Translations under genes and position numbers: made by a program
From: Alphaproteobacteria bacterium
Lineage (GTDB): Bacteria; Pseudomonadota; Alphaproteobacteria; CAAGCB01; CAG-977
Direction of reading: 5' to 3'
DNA length: 25,665 nt
Assembly (NCBI GenBank): GCA_900768465.1
Contig: CAAGCY010000007.1
Coordinates: forward strand, 1-25,665
Shown here: positions 7,280-15,636 of the stretch, piece after piece
Layout: each line of letters opens with the position of its first letter
Position numbering within the stretch: the first letter of the stretch is position 1
The notes under the pieces: model-generated
Seen by the model: the letters and a program-made list of their open reading frames with translations, nothing else
What the model was told of the DNA's origin: nothing
Database searches by the model: none

Positions 7280-8479
7280 ATGACAGTTCGGATACAAAAA
7301 TTGATGCGGATTTTCACCACGGGAGTCTTTGTTTTCCTGTGGTTTTGCGCGCCTTGCCAAGCGGGACGGACGACGGGAATCCGATTCGGCAGCCAAGGCG
7401 ATTCGTCGGCGCGCATCGTCATTGATTTGACCGAAAAAACGAACTTTAAAATCTTTCCCCTGCAAAATCCGTCCCGCGTCGTCATCGATTTGCCCGACAC
7501 GACGAACGGCGTTTCGGAAAAAAGCGTCGGCGATTTGCCCGCTTATTTGAAAAACGTGCGGTTCGGCAAAAACGGCAAAGCGGCGCGCATCGTTTTGGAA
7601 ACGGCGCGGGAAACGGTCATCAAAAAATCGTTCGTCCTTGCCCCGCAAAGCGGTTTCAAGTGGCGGTTGGTCGTCGATTTGGAAATTCTGCGCGATCAGC
7701 CGTTAAAACAGGTTTCCGCCGAATGGTACGACAACTCCGTTTCGGAACAAAAGCCCGTGCGAAAGTTCGACGAACAGCCCAAAGTCAAACCGCTTATCGT
7801 GCTTGACCCCGGACACGGCGGCAAAGACCCCGGCGCAATCGGCGTTTCGGGCGTGTACGAAAAGCATTTGACGCTTGCCATGGTCAAACAGCTGCGCGCT
7901 TTGCTGGAAAAAACGGGACGCTACCGCGTCAAGCTGACGCGTGAAACGGATATTTTCATCGCTTTGTACGACAGGCGGCGGTTCGCGCGGTCGGTCAACG
8001 CGGATTTGTTCGTTTCGATTCACGCGGACAGCATCAAAAAACCGCAAACCCGCGGGCTGTCCGTTTACACCCTGTCCGAAAAAGCGTCCGACAAAGAGGC
8101 GGAAAAACTGGCGGAAAAGGAAAACAAGGTTGACTTGATAGCGGGAATCGATTTATCAAACGAAACGCAGGAAGTAACAGACATTCTGATTGATTTGGCG
8201 CGGCGTGAAACCAACAACCGTTCGTCGTTTTTCGCCGAAAAGCTGATGAATGAAATCCGCAAGGAAATCAAGGTGCTGCCGAATTCCCACCGTTTTGCGG
8301 GATTTGCGGTGCTGAAATCGCCCGACGTGCCGTCCGTTTTAATCGAAATGGGCTATCTTTCCAACGCCGAAGAAGAAAGACTGTTGCGTCAGGCGCCGTA
8401 TCGTGAAAAACTGGCAAGAGCGGCAGTCCGCGCGATTGACGATTACTTTGCCGAAAAACACAAAGCGAACTTTAATTAA
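7280..8479 (+). CDS. amiC: N-acetylmuramoyl-L-alanine amidase with AMIN domain (about 399 aa)
   Basis: Periplasmic zinc amidase that cleaves the amide between N-acetylmuramic acid and the stem peptide, used in daughter-cell separation. A signal peptide (MRIFTTGVFVFLWFCAPCQA) is followed by an AMIN domain that targets the septum (about residues 32-140 from this start), then the Amidase_3 catalytic domain: LDPGHGGKDPGA (zinc His), YEKHLTL (zinc Glu), SIHAD (zinc His) and LIEMGYLSN (catalytic Glu). The helical segment between SIHAD and LIEMG resembles the regulatory insert of AmiA/B/C enzymes. The start is uncertain: ATG at 7238, 7280 or 7304 all lack a good ribosome site; 7280 and 7304 both give a sensible signal peptide. 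It is followed by mrcA after 13 bases, so hydrolase and synthase are likely co-transcribed. The gene name follows the alphaproteobacterial locus order. Confidence 0.92.
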   Translation: MTVRIQKLMRIFTTGVFVFLWFCAPCQAGRTTGIRFGSQGDSSARIVIDLTEKTNFKIFPLQNPSRVVIDLPDTTNGVSEKSVGDLPAYLKNVRFGKNGKAARIVLETARETVIKKSFVLAPQSGFKWRLVVDLEILRDQPLKQVSAEWYDNSVSEQKPVRKFDEQPKVKPLIVLDPGHGGKDPGAIGVSGVYEKHLTLAMVKQLRALLEKTGRYRVKLTRETDIFIALYDRRRFARSVNADLFVSIHADSIKKPQTRGLSVYTLSEKASDKEAEKLAEKENKVDLIAGIDLSNETQEVTDILIDLARRETNNRSSFFAEKLMNEIRKEIKVLPNSHRFAGFAVLKSPDVPSVLIEMGYLSNAEEERLLRQAPYREKLARAAVRAIDDYFAEKHKANFN

Positions 8480-8492
8480 AGGGTAATGCGAT

Positions 8493-11126
8493 ATGTCCAA
8501 GATTTTTTCAACTTTGCTCAGTTACGCCATGCTGGCGGCGATTATGGGGCTTATCGTGCTGCTTTTGATTTTTTCCCATTACGGCAAAAGCGTCGACGAT
8601 TATCATCAGCTGGCGACTTACGAACCGCCGATTACCAGCCGCTTGTACGCCGCAGACGGCAAGCTGTTGGCTGAATACGCGTCCGAAAAGCGCGTCTTTG
8701 TCCCGTACGAAACCATCCCGCCGAAACTGATTCAAGCCTTTATTTCCGCCGAAGACAAAAAGTTCTTTTCGCACGGCGGCGTCGACTTTATGGGCATCAC
8801 CCGCGCGGTGTTTCAAAACATCCGCAACATCGGACGCGGACGGCGCATGATCGGCGCGTCGACCATCACGCAACAGGTCGCCAAAAACTTTCTGCTGACC
8901 AACGAAGCGTCCTTTGAACGCAAAATCAAGGAAGCCATCCTTGCCGTGCGCATCGAACGCGCGTTCACCAAAGAATACATTATGGAATTATACCTGAACC
9001 AGATTTATCTGGGGCATTATTCCTACGGCGTGGCGGCGGCGGCGCTGAATTACTTTAACAAATCGCTGGATGAACTCACGATTGCCGAAGACGCTTTTCT
9101 GGCGGCTTTGCCCAAAGGTCCCAACAACTACGATCCCGACAAACGCTATGACGAAGCCGTCGCCCGCCGCAACTGGGTGTTGTCCCGCATGGCGGAAGAC
9201 GGCTATATCTCCGAAGAAGAAGCCACGTCCGCCGCGCAGGAACCGATTACGCTCGCCAAACGCGCGCAAAGCGAAACGGCGTCGGACGGGGAATACTTTG
9301 CCGAAGAAATCCGCCGCGATTTGGTTTCAAAATACGGCGAAGACATTTTGTACAAAGGCGGATTGGCGGTCAGAACGACCCTTGACCCCGAAATGCAAAA
9401 ACACGCGTCGGACGCTTTGCGGCAGGGATTGCTGAACTACGACCGCCGCCACGGGTTCCGCGCGCCGATTACCCATATCGATTTGGACGCGATTCCCGAT
9501 GTCGAACCCGTAGAACAGCCCGTTCCCGCCGAACAGCCCGAACAATCCGATCAAGCCGAAACCTCCGCCGAAGAATCGGAGGAAACCGAAGTCGCCGAAG
9601 AAGAAATCCCCGACCCGAAATGGCTGGAGCCGCTGAAATCCGTTTCCGCCGCGACTTACGTTCCCGAAACGTGGAAAACGGCGATTGTGACGAACGTCAC
9701 GGCCGAAGCCGCGGAAATCGGACTGGCGGACAAAACGACAGGCTCGATTCCTTTGGCGGAACTGCAATGGGCGCGCAAGAATTTGCCCGATCAGACATTG
9801 GGTCCCGAAATCACCGCCGCGTCCGAAGTTTTGAAAACGGGCGACGTGGTTTGGGTCGAACCCGTCAAATTCGGCGCGAAACGCGTGCCGTATCCCGAAA
9901 ACACCTACACTTTGCGCCAAATCCCCGAAGTCGAAGGCGCGATGGTTGTTCTTGACCCGCACACGGGGCGCGTTCTGGCGATGGTCGGCGGCTTTTCGTT
10001 CAAGCGGTCGCAGTTCAACCGCGCCGTGCAAGCCAAACGCCAGCCGGGGTCAAGCTTCAAGCCGTTCGTCTATCTGGCGGCTTTGGACGAAGGCTTTACG
10101 CCGTCGACTTTGGTGCTGGACGCGCCGTTCGTCATGGAACAAGGCAACGGTATGGGAAAATGGAAGCCCAAAAACGTTTCCAAACGGTTTTACGGTCCGA
10201 CGACTTTGCGCATGGGCATCGAAAAGTCCCGCAACCTGATTACGATTCGTCTGGCACGCGCCATCGGCATCGACAAAGTGGTCGAATACGCTAAAAAGTT
10301 CGGTATTTCCGACGATTTGCCGCCGCAGATGTCCGTTGCCATCGGATCGGGCGAAACGACGGTTTTGCGGTTGGCGACGGCATACGGCATGCTGGTCAAC
10401 GGGGGCAAAAAAATCGAACCCGTCCTGATCGACCGTATTCAGGACAGAACGGGCGCGACGGTGTACAATTCGGACACCCGCCCGTGCGAAAACTGCCGCG
10501 ACGCAATGTGGGACGGACAGCCTGCTCCGAAAATCCCCGATATTCGCGAACAAATCGAAGACCCGCGCAGCGCGTACCAAATCATCAATATCATGACGGG
10601 GGTTCTGGCTCCGGGGGGCAGCGCGTCGAATTTGCGCCGCTTGGGTCGAACGTTCGCGGCGAAAACAGGAACGTCGAACAACTCGCTGGACGCGTGGTTT
10701 GTCGGCGTGACGCCCGACCTTGTCATGACGATATTCGTGGGCTTTGACGACCCGCGGACGCTGGGCAAGCACGACTTGGGCGGCACGGTCGCTTCGCCGA
10801 TATTCAAACAGTTCGTCGATACCGCGTTAAAGGACGAACCCCGTATTCCGTTCCGTGTTCCCGCGGGCATCCGTTTGGTGCGCGTCAACCACAAAACGGG
10901 GCAACCCGCATCGCCCAAAGACCGCGATGTCATATTGGAAGCCTTTAAAATCGGCGAAAACTGGCGCGGTAAAATCAAAGGCACTTTGGACGGTTCCGAC
11001 GACGCGCGGCAAACGGAGGAAACCGAAGAGGAAGAACAGCCGAACAACGCGGACAAACTGCAAAACCGCATAAACCAAATCGAGGAAATCGACGACAACA
11101 TTCCCGACATCGGCAGTGTATTTTAA
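8493..11126 (+). CDS. mrcA: Bifunctional penicillin-binding protein 1A (877 aa)
   Basis: Inner-membrane peptidoglycan synthase. One N-terminal membrane segment (residues about 9-28) anchors it, with the bulk in the periplasm. The glycosyltransferase family 51 domain shows EDKKFFSH (catalytic Glu87), GASTITQQVAKN and the KIKEAILAVRIE / LYLNQIYLG motifs. An OB-like linker follows, containing a low-complexity Pro/Glu/Gln insert (around residues 333-370: VEQPVPAEQPEQ...). The transpeptidase domain has SSFK (Ser520, Lys523), SRN and KTGTS (Lys724). The C terminus is acidic and probably disordered. AAGGG lies about eleven bases upstream of the ATG; another ATG seven bases earlier is out of frame. 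The gene sits 13 bases after amiC and 14 bases before prfB. Confidence 0.97.
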   Translation: MSKIFSTLLSYAMLAAIMGLIVLLLIFSHYGKSVDDYHQLATYEPPITSRLYAADGKLLAEYASEKRVFVPYETIPPKLIQAFISAEDKKFFSHGGVDFMGITRAVFQNIRNIGRGRRMIGASTITQQVAKNFLLTNEASFERKIKEAILAVRIERAFTKEYIMELYLNQIYLGHYSYGVAAAALNYFNKSLDELTIAEDAFLAALPKGPNNYDPDKRYDEAVARRNWVLSRMAEDGYISEEEATSAAQEPITLAKRAQSETASDGEYFAEEIRRDLVSKYGEDILYKGGLAVRTTLDPEMQKHASDALRQGLLNYDRRHGFRAPITHIDLDAIPDVEPVEQPVPAEQPEQSDQAETSAEESEETEVAEEEIPDPKWLEPLKSVSAATYVPETWKTAIVTNVTAEAAEIGLADKTTGSIPLAELQWARKNLPDQTLGPEITAASEVLKTGDVVWVEPVKFGAKRVPYPENTYTLRQIPEVEGAMVVLDPHTGRVLAMVGGFSFKRSQFNRAVQAKRQPGSSFKPFVYLAALDEGFTPSTLVLDAPFVMEQGNGMGKWKPKNVSKRFYGPTTLRMGIEKSRNLITIRLARAIGIDKVVEYAKKFGISDDLPPQMSVAIGSGETTVLRLATAYGMLVNGGKKIEPVLIDRIQDRTGATVYNSDTRPCENCRDAMWDGQPAPKIPDIREQIEDPRSAYQIINIMTGVLAPGGSASNLRRLGRTFAAKTGTSNNSLDAWFVGVTPDLVMTIFVGFDDPRTLGKHDLGGTVASPIFKQFVDTALKDEPRIPFRVPAGIRLVRVNHKTGQPASPKDRDVILEAFKIGENWRGKIKGTLDGSDDARQTEETEEEEQPNNADKLQNRINQIEEIDDNIPDIGSVF

Positions 11127-11140
11127 CGAAAGGAGCTCTT

Positions 11141-12257
11141 ATGAAAGCTGAAACGGCAACCCTTATCCAAGACATCAAGCAGTCGCTGGAACTGCTGAGG
11201 AGGCATCTTTGACTGGGACAACGCGTTGTACCGGTTGGAGGAAATCAATTCATTAACGGCGGATGCCAATTTGTGGAACAATCCCGAACAGGCGCAAAAG
11301 CTGATGGCGGAGCGCACTTATCTGGAAGATTCCGTCAAAAGCTGCCGCGATTTGGAACAAGGGGTCAAGGACGCCGAAGACCTGATTGAACTGGGGGAAG
11401 CCGAAGGCGACGCCGAAATCGTCGCCGAAGCCGAAGCGTCGCTTGCCGATTTGCAGAAACAGGCGCAAAAGCAAACATTGAACGCTCTTTTGTCGGGCGA
11501 AGCGGATTCCAACGACACTTACTTGGAAATCCACGCGGGCGCGGGCGGCACGGAAGCGCAAGACTGGTCGGAAATGCTGTTGCGCATGTATATGCGCTGG
11601 GCTGAAAAACACGACTTCAAGGTCGAATATCTGGAAGCCAGCGAAGGCGAAGAAGCCGGCATCAAGTCTTCGATTATCAAAATATCGGGACACAACGCTT
11701 ACGGCTGGCTGAAAACGGAAAGCGGCGTTCACCGCTTGGTGCGCATATCGCCTTATGACGCGAACGCGCGCCGCCACACCAGCTTCAGCTCTGTGTGGGT
11801 GTACCCCGTGATTGACGACAGCATCAAAATCGACATCAACCCCGCGGATTGCAAAATCGACACTTACCGTTCTTCGGGCGCGGGCGGTCAGCACGTCAAC
11901 AAAACGGAATCCGCCGTGCGCATCACGCACATTCCGACGGGCGTCGTCGTGTCGTGCCAGACTCAGCGTTCCCAGTTCCAGAACAAAGACGTGGCGTGGT
12001 CAATGCTGCGCGCGCGCTTGTACGAAATCGAGCTGAAGAAAAAAGAGGAAAAAATCCAAAGTCAGGAAGACGCCAAAGCCGATATCGGCTGGGGGCATCA
12101 GATTCGCTCTTATGTTCTGCAGCCTTATCAGATGGTCAAGGATTTGCGCACCGAAGTCGAAACGTCGGACACCAAAGGCGTTTTGGACGGCGACATCGAT
12201 TTGTTTTTGGAAGCTTCCCTCGCCGCAAGGATTCAAGGCAATGAAGACGCTTCTTAA
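11141..12257 (+). CDS. prfB: Peptide chain release factor 2, programmed +1 frameshift (371 aa)
   Basis: Reads UGA and UAA stops and triggers peptide release. The ATG at 11141 follows AAAGGAG by six bases. The frame meets TGA at 11210-11212 after 23 codons; translation must slip +1 at CTT (11207-11209) and continue with GAC at 11211, so the product joins 11141-11209 to 11211-12257. The join falls exactly where RF2 proteins read L-D (RRHL then DWDNALYRLEE). The GGQ catalytic tripeptide is at residues 248-250 in GAGGQHVNKTES. The stop-recognition tripeptide reads SPY (203-205), where Escherichia coli RF2 has SPF. Length agrees with the family (365 in E. coli). It is downstream of mrcA in one transcription unit, and the following lipoprotein gene overlaps its 3' end by 17 bases. 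Confidence 0.96.
11198..11213 (+). promoter_or_regulatory. RF2 autoregulatory frameshift site
   Basis: An internal perfect Shine-Dalgarno AGGAGG (11198-11203), a three-base spacer, the slippery codon CTT (11207-11209) and TGA followed by C. This matches the classic prfB element: when RF2 is scarce, ribosomes pause at the UGA and slip +1, making more RF2. The SD to slip distance equals that of E. coli. Confidence 0.95.
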
Positions 12258-12987
12258 TTTGTGTTTGACGGTTTTGCTGTTCGGGTGTGTCGCGCCGTGG
12301 TCCGAAACCGACCCCGAACTGTACCGTCAATACAAATACTGGGAAGCGGGCGTCAACGACTGGCACCCCGCGCGCGGATTCGACGTGCGCGTCAACCGTT
12401 TCCAAGACGGCGCGTATTATGCTTTGAAGCTGACTCCGCACCGTGAAAACGTGCCGTCGCTGGCGTCGGGTTATATTGAAGCGGCGGAACAGGTCGCGTT
12501 TGAAATGATGACCGCGCAATGCGGCGCGCAGAATTTTGTCGCGCAAGCCGCTCCGCAGGACGCGGGCGCGCGCACGCTTGACAGGTACTTTTATCAAAAC
12601 GCGGATTTGTCCGTCGGCATCCGCTACCGCTGCCGCAAAGAAGCCGAAAAACCGACGTACGACTTTTTGCAGACCGAACAGCAAAAATGGAGCAAAGCCC
12701 ATCGTTCATGGGACAAAGTCAACGGCGTTCAAGCCGTCGTCGCAACGCTTCCGCCCGATGTCAACGGACTGCATCAGCTTAAAATCCGTCTGTTCGGCGG
12801 CGACGCGAACGACAACCGCCGATTGGCGCGCAAAGTCATGCTAAACGTCTGCGAAGGTCCGTCGTTCCGCATGGTATCGGAAAACGCCGCGCTGGATTTG
12901 GTGCCGACGGGACGTCCGCCGGAAATCGTATCCAACGAAAACATCAGGGCTTACGGGTTCAAGTGCTACACACAGGGAAAAAAATGA
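12241..12987 (+). CDS. Predicted lipoprotein, unknown function (248 aa)
   Basis: The N terminus MKTLLNLCLTVLLFGCVAP is a lipoprotein signal with lipobox LFGC and Cys16 as lipidation site; residue 17 onwards would lie in the periplasm. The mature part has no motif that I recognise; it is Arg/Tyr-rich and contains a few further cysteines that could form disulfides. ATG 12241 is chosen because it starts the signal peptide; the frame is open further upstream inside prfB, but that extension is a shadow. AAGGATTCAAGG lies just upstream, within the prfB end, so the gene overlaps prfB by 17 bases. Its TGA overlaps the ATG of the next gene (ATGA), so prfB, this gene and the hydrolase are probably translationally coupled. 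Confidence 0.85.
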   Translation: MKTLLNLCLTVLLFGCVAPWSETDPELYRQYKYWEAGVNDWHPARGFDVRVNRFQDGAYYALKLTPHRENVPSLASGYIEAAEQVAFEMMTAQCGAQNFVAQAAPQDAGARTLDRYFYQNADLSVGIRYRCRKEAEKPTYDFLQTEQQKWSKAHRSWDKVNGVQAVVATLPPDVNGLHQLKIRLFGGDANDNRRLARKVMLNVCEGPSFRMVSENAALDLVPTGRPPEIVSNENIRAYGFKCYTQGKK

Positions 12988-13778
12988 AAATCGTTTTGGG
13001 ATTGGCTGTTTTATACGGTCTTGCTTTGATTTGGGTCGCGGTCAACCAGCGCAAGCTGATGTACCACCCCGCGGAACGGCTGTATACACCGCACCAAAGC
13101 GAAACGTTCGCCCATGAATCCGTCGTTCTGCATACGGCTGACGGCTTGGCGCTGAAAGCCGCCTACAAAGCCCCCGAAAACGGCAAACCCGTTGTGATTT
13201 ACTTTCACGGCAACACGGGCATTGTCGCCGACGCAATGCACAAGCTTGTCCCCCTCGTCAACGCGGGATACGGCGTTTTAATGCCCGAATACCGCGGCTT
13301 TGACGGCAACGCGGGCGCACCGTCGGAACAGGGGTTAATCCAAGATGCCGAAGCCGCTTTGCGCTTTGTGCAAACAACGGCACCCGATTCTCCCGTTGTT
13401 TACTACGGTATGTCCATGGGAACGGGCGTGGCGAACGCGCTGGCGGCAAAATTCCCGCCCGCCGCTTTGGTGCAGGAATGCGGCTTTACGTCCATGACGG
13501 CGGCGGCGCAAAACCGCTATTTGTTTTTGCCCGTCAAACTGTTGATTAAAGACACCTACGATTCCGAAAAAAGAATCGCGTCATTGACCGCGCCTTTGCT
13601 GATTTTGCACGGCGAAAAAGACAAAACCGTCCCCGTATCGCACGCCCGTAAAATTTTAAAAGCCGCCCCGACCGCCGACAAAACGATTAAAATCTATCCC
13701 GACGGACATCATATCGACTTGTACGATTTCGGGGCAAGCGAAGATGTGCTGAACTGGCTGAACAAGCGGTTCGGTTAA
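12984..13778 (+). CDS. Membrane-anchored alpha/beta hydrolase, ABHD13/BEM46-like (264 aa)
   Basis: One N-terminal hydrophobic segment (residues about 2-20, KIVLGLAVLYGLALIWVAV) is probably a membrane anchor. The fold then follows: oxyanion region YFHGNTG, nucleophile elbow GMSMG (Ser144), the acid in LHGEKDKTVP and the His in DGHHIDLYD, so the catalytic triad is complete. This is COG1073-type; the substrate is unknown, and esterase or lipid thioesterase activity is possible. ATG 12984 overlaps the lipoprotein's stop (ATGA) and has AGGGAAAA upstream; an ATG at 12963 in frame lacks these. The stop shares a TTAA with the stop of the convergent ABC-F gene, and no terminator is visible at that junction. 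Confidence 0.88.
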   Translation: MKIVLGLAVLYGLALIWVAVNQRKLMYHPAERLYTPHQSETFAHESVVLHTADGLALKAAYKAPENGKPVVIYFHGNTGIVADAMHKLVPLVNAGYGVLMPEYRGFDGNAGAPSEQGLIQDAEAALRFVQTTAPDSPVVYYGMSMGTGVANALAAKFPPAALVQECGFTSMTAAAQNRYLFLPVKLLIKDTYDSEKRIASLTAPLLILHGEKDKTVPVSHARKILKAAPTADKTIKIYPDGHHIDLYDFGASEDVLNWLNKRFG

Positions 13779-15568
13779 GGCGCGCTGTCCGCTATTTCCA
13801 GCCACAAGGATTCTTTTTCATCCTTTTCGGCTTTAAGTTTTTCCAATTCCACCGTCGTTTGCGCGAAAACGGCAGGGTTTTGCATATAAAAATTCGGATC
13901 GGCAAGCTTGGCTTCCAAAGCGGCGATTTTTAGTTCCAAAGCCTCGACTTCGGCGGGCAGAATTTCCAACAGCCGCTTGTTCTTGAAAGACAGACGCGCG
14001 GGCTGCTGCGGCTTTTCACGCTGAGTTTTGGGCTGTTTGTCGACTGGCTTTGCGGCGGGTTTTTCCTGCGCTTTCAGCTTTGCCAGCAAATCGGTGTAAG
14101 TGCCGACATGTTCGACGATTGTGCCGTCGCCTTTCATATACAGCAGGGACGTCGCCACATTGTCCAGAAAGTCGCGGTCGTGGCTGACAATCAGCACCGT
14201 GCCGTCATAGCTCATCAGCGCGTCCTGCAATAAATCCAGCGTGTCCATGTCCAAATCGTTCGTCGGTTCGTCCAGCACAAGGAAATTTGACGGCTTGGCA
14301 AGCGTTTGCGCCAAAACAAGCCTGTTTTTCTCTCCGCCCGACAAAGCGGAAACGGGAGTGTCGGCTTGCGTCGGAGCAAACAGAAAATCCTTTAAGTACG
14401 ACATGATATGACGGGGTGTGCCGCGCACGAAAACGGTGTCGCCGCCGTCGGGACACAGCGTTTCACGCAGCGTTTTGTTCGGATTAAGCGTCATGTGGTT
14501 TTGATCGAAATACGCTTCTTCCAGATTTTTCATCAGCCGCACAGTCCCCGAATCGGGCAGCATCCGTCCCGTCAGCACTTTAATCAGCGTCGTTTTCCCC
14601 GCGCCGTTCGGTCCCACAATGCCGATTTTGTTGCCGCGCATCAAACGAAACGAAAAATCCTTGATTAACGAACGGTCGCCGAACGATTTTTCCAAATGCT
14701 TGGCTTCAATGACCAGCTTGGATAGAATCGCGCCCTTGTCAATCGCCAGTTCGACCGATCCCGTTTGTTGGATTTGCTCTTTGCGTTGCAGGCGAAGCTC
14801 CTGCAATCGGCGCAAACGCCCCATATTGCGCTTGCGTCGCGCGGTAACACCTTTGTGCAGCCATTGCGTTTCACGCTCTATTCTTTGCGCCAAACGGGAC
14901 TGTTCGACTTCCTCGGCGGTCAGGATTTTGTCCTGCCAGTCTTCGAAATCCGCATAGCCTTTGTTCTGCGTATGCGTTTTTCCGCGGTCAAGCCAAATCG
15001 TCGACGTCGAAACCGCCTTTAAAAACGCACGGTCGTGGCTGATGACAATCACCGCGCCGGCAAAGTCCTTGACCGTTTTTTCCAGCTTTTCAATGGTCGC
15101 AATATCCAAATGGTTAGTCGGTTCGTCCAACAGCAAAATATCGGGTTCGCCCGCCAAAGCCTGCGCCAGCGCCGCCTTTTTGCGTTCGCCGCCCGAAGCG
15201 GATTTCGGGTCTTGCTCCGCCGCCAGCCCCAGCTTGTCAATCAGAATGTCGGCTTTGTAGGTATCGGCGGCATCGCGCAGTCCCGCAACCACGACATCGC
15301 GCAAAGTCTTGAAGTCGGAAAAATCGGATTCCTGCGCCATATAGGCGATTTTCGTTCCGGGCTGAATGAATTTTTCGCCCTCGTCGGGTTCAATCACGCC
15401 CGCAATGACTTTCAGCAAAGTCGATTTGCCCGATCCGTTGCGTCCGATAAGGCAGGTTTTGTCGCCTTTTTTGACAAACAAATCCAGTCCCGTAAAAACG
15501 GGATGAACACCGAACGTCAAGCGGACGTTTTGCAAACTGTACAGCGGAGTATCGAAATCGAGGGGCAT
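13775..15568 (-). CDS. uup: ABC-F ATPase, Uup type (597 aa)
   Basis: Two ATP-binding cassettes without membrane segments. First cassette: Walker A GRNGSGKST, signature SGGERKKAAL and LLLDEPTNHLD. Second: GPNGAGKTTLI, LSGGEKNRL and LVLDEPTNDLD with HDRDF. The linker between them is Arg/Lys-rich. The C-terminal 100 residues are a basic, Pro-containing linker and a coiled coil (VEALELKIAALEAKLADP), the C-terminal extension that marks Uup. ABC-F proteins act on the ribosome; Uup-type members are linked to ribosome function and transposon precise excision, not to transport. ATG 15568 is preferred to an in-frame GTG at 15574, because AAGGA lies eight bases before it. A good promoter is 23 bases upstream of the start. 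Confidence 0.9.
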   Translation of the reverse strand: MPLDFDTPLYSLQNVRLTFGVHPVFTGLDLFVKKGDKTCLIGRNGSGKSTLLKVIAGVIEPDEGEKFIQPGTKIAYMAQESDFSDFKTLRDVVVAGLRDAADTYKADILIDKLGLAAEQDPKSASGGERKKAALAQALAGEPDILLLDEPTNHLDIATIEKLEKTVKDFAGAVIVISHDRAFLKAVSTSTIWLDRGKTHTQNKGYADFEDWQDKILTAEEVEQSRLAQRIERETQWLHKGVTARRKRNMGRLRRLQELRLQRKEQIQQTGSVELAIDKGAILSKLVIEAKHLEKSFGDRSLIKDFSFRLMRGNKIGIVGPNGAGKTTLIKVLTGRMLPDSGTVRLMKNLEEAYFDQNHMTLNPNKTLRETLCPDGGDTVFVRGTPRHIMSYLKDFLFAPTQADTPVSALSGGEKNRLVLAQTLAKPSNFLVLDEPTNDLDMDTLDLLQDALMSYDGTVLIVSHDRDFLDNVATSLLYMKGDGTIVEHVGTYTDLLAKLKAQEKPAAKPVDKQPKTQREKPQQPARLSFKNKRLLEILPAEVEALELKIAALEAKLADPNFYMQNPAVFAQTTVELEKLKAEKDEKESLWLEIADSAP

Positions 15569-15590
15569 AATCACAATCCTTTACAGGGGT

Positions 15591-15619
15591 TTTATACCGT
15601 GATTCGACAGCGAATTCAA
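15591..15619 (-). promoter_or_regulatory. Putative sigma70-type promoter of uup
   Basis: On the minus strand: TTGAAT (15614-15619), 17-bp spacer, TATAAA (15591-15596), 23 bases upstream of the uup start. It lies in the 68-base gap after the 451-residue protein gene, which shows no terminator, so read-through from that operon is also possible. Confidence 0.65.
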
Positions 15620-15636
15620 CACTCCGCGCGTTTCAA

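Noticed and set aside
11210..11212. In-frame TGA making prfB a pseudogene, or UGA recoded as an amino acid
   Set aside because: The site is the canonical RF2 programmed frameshift, and other genes in the window end with TGA, so UGA is a normal stop.
12112..12240. N-terminal extension of the lipoprotein inside prfB
   Set aside because: It would bury the lipoprotein signal; the ATG at 12241 begins a typical lipobox signal peptide.
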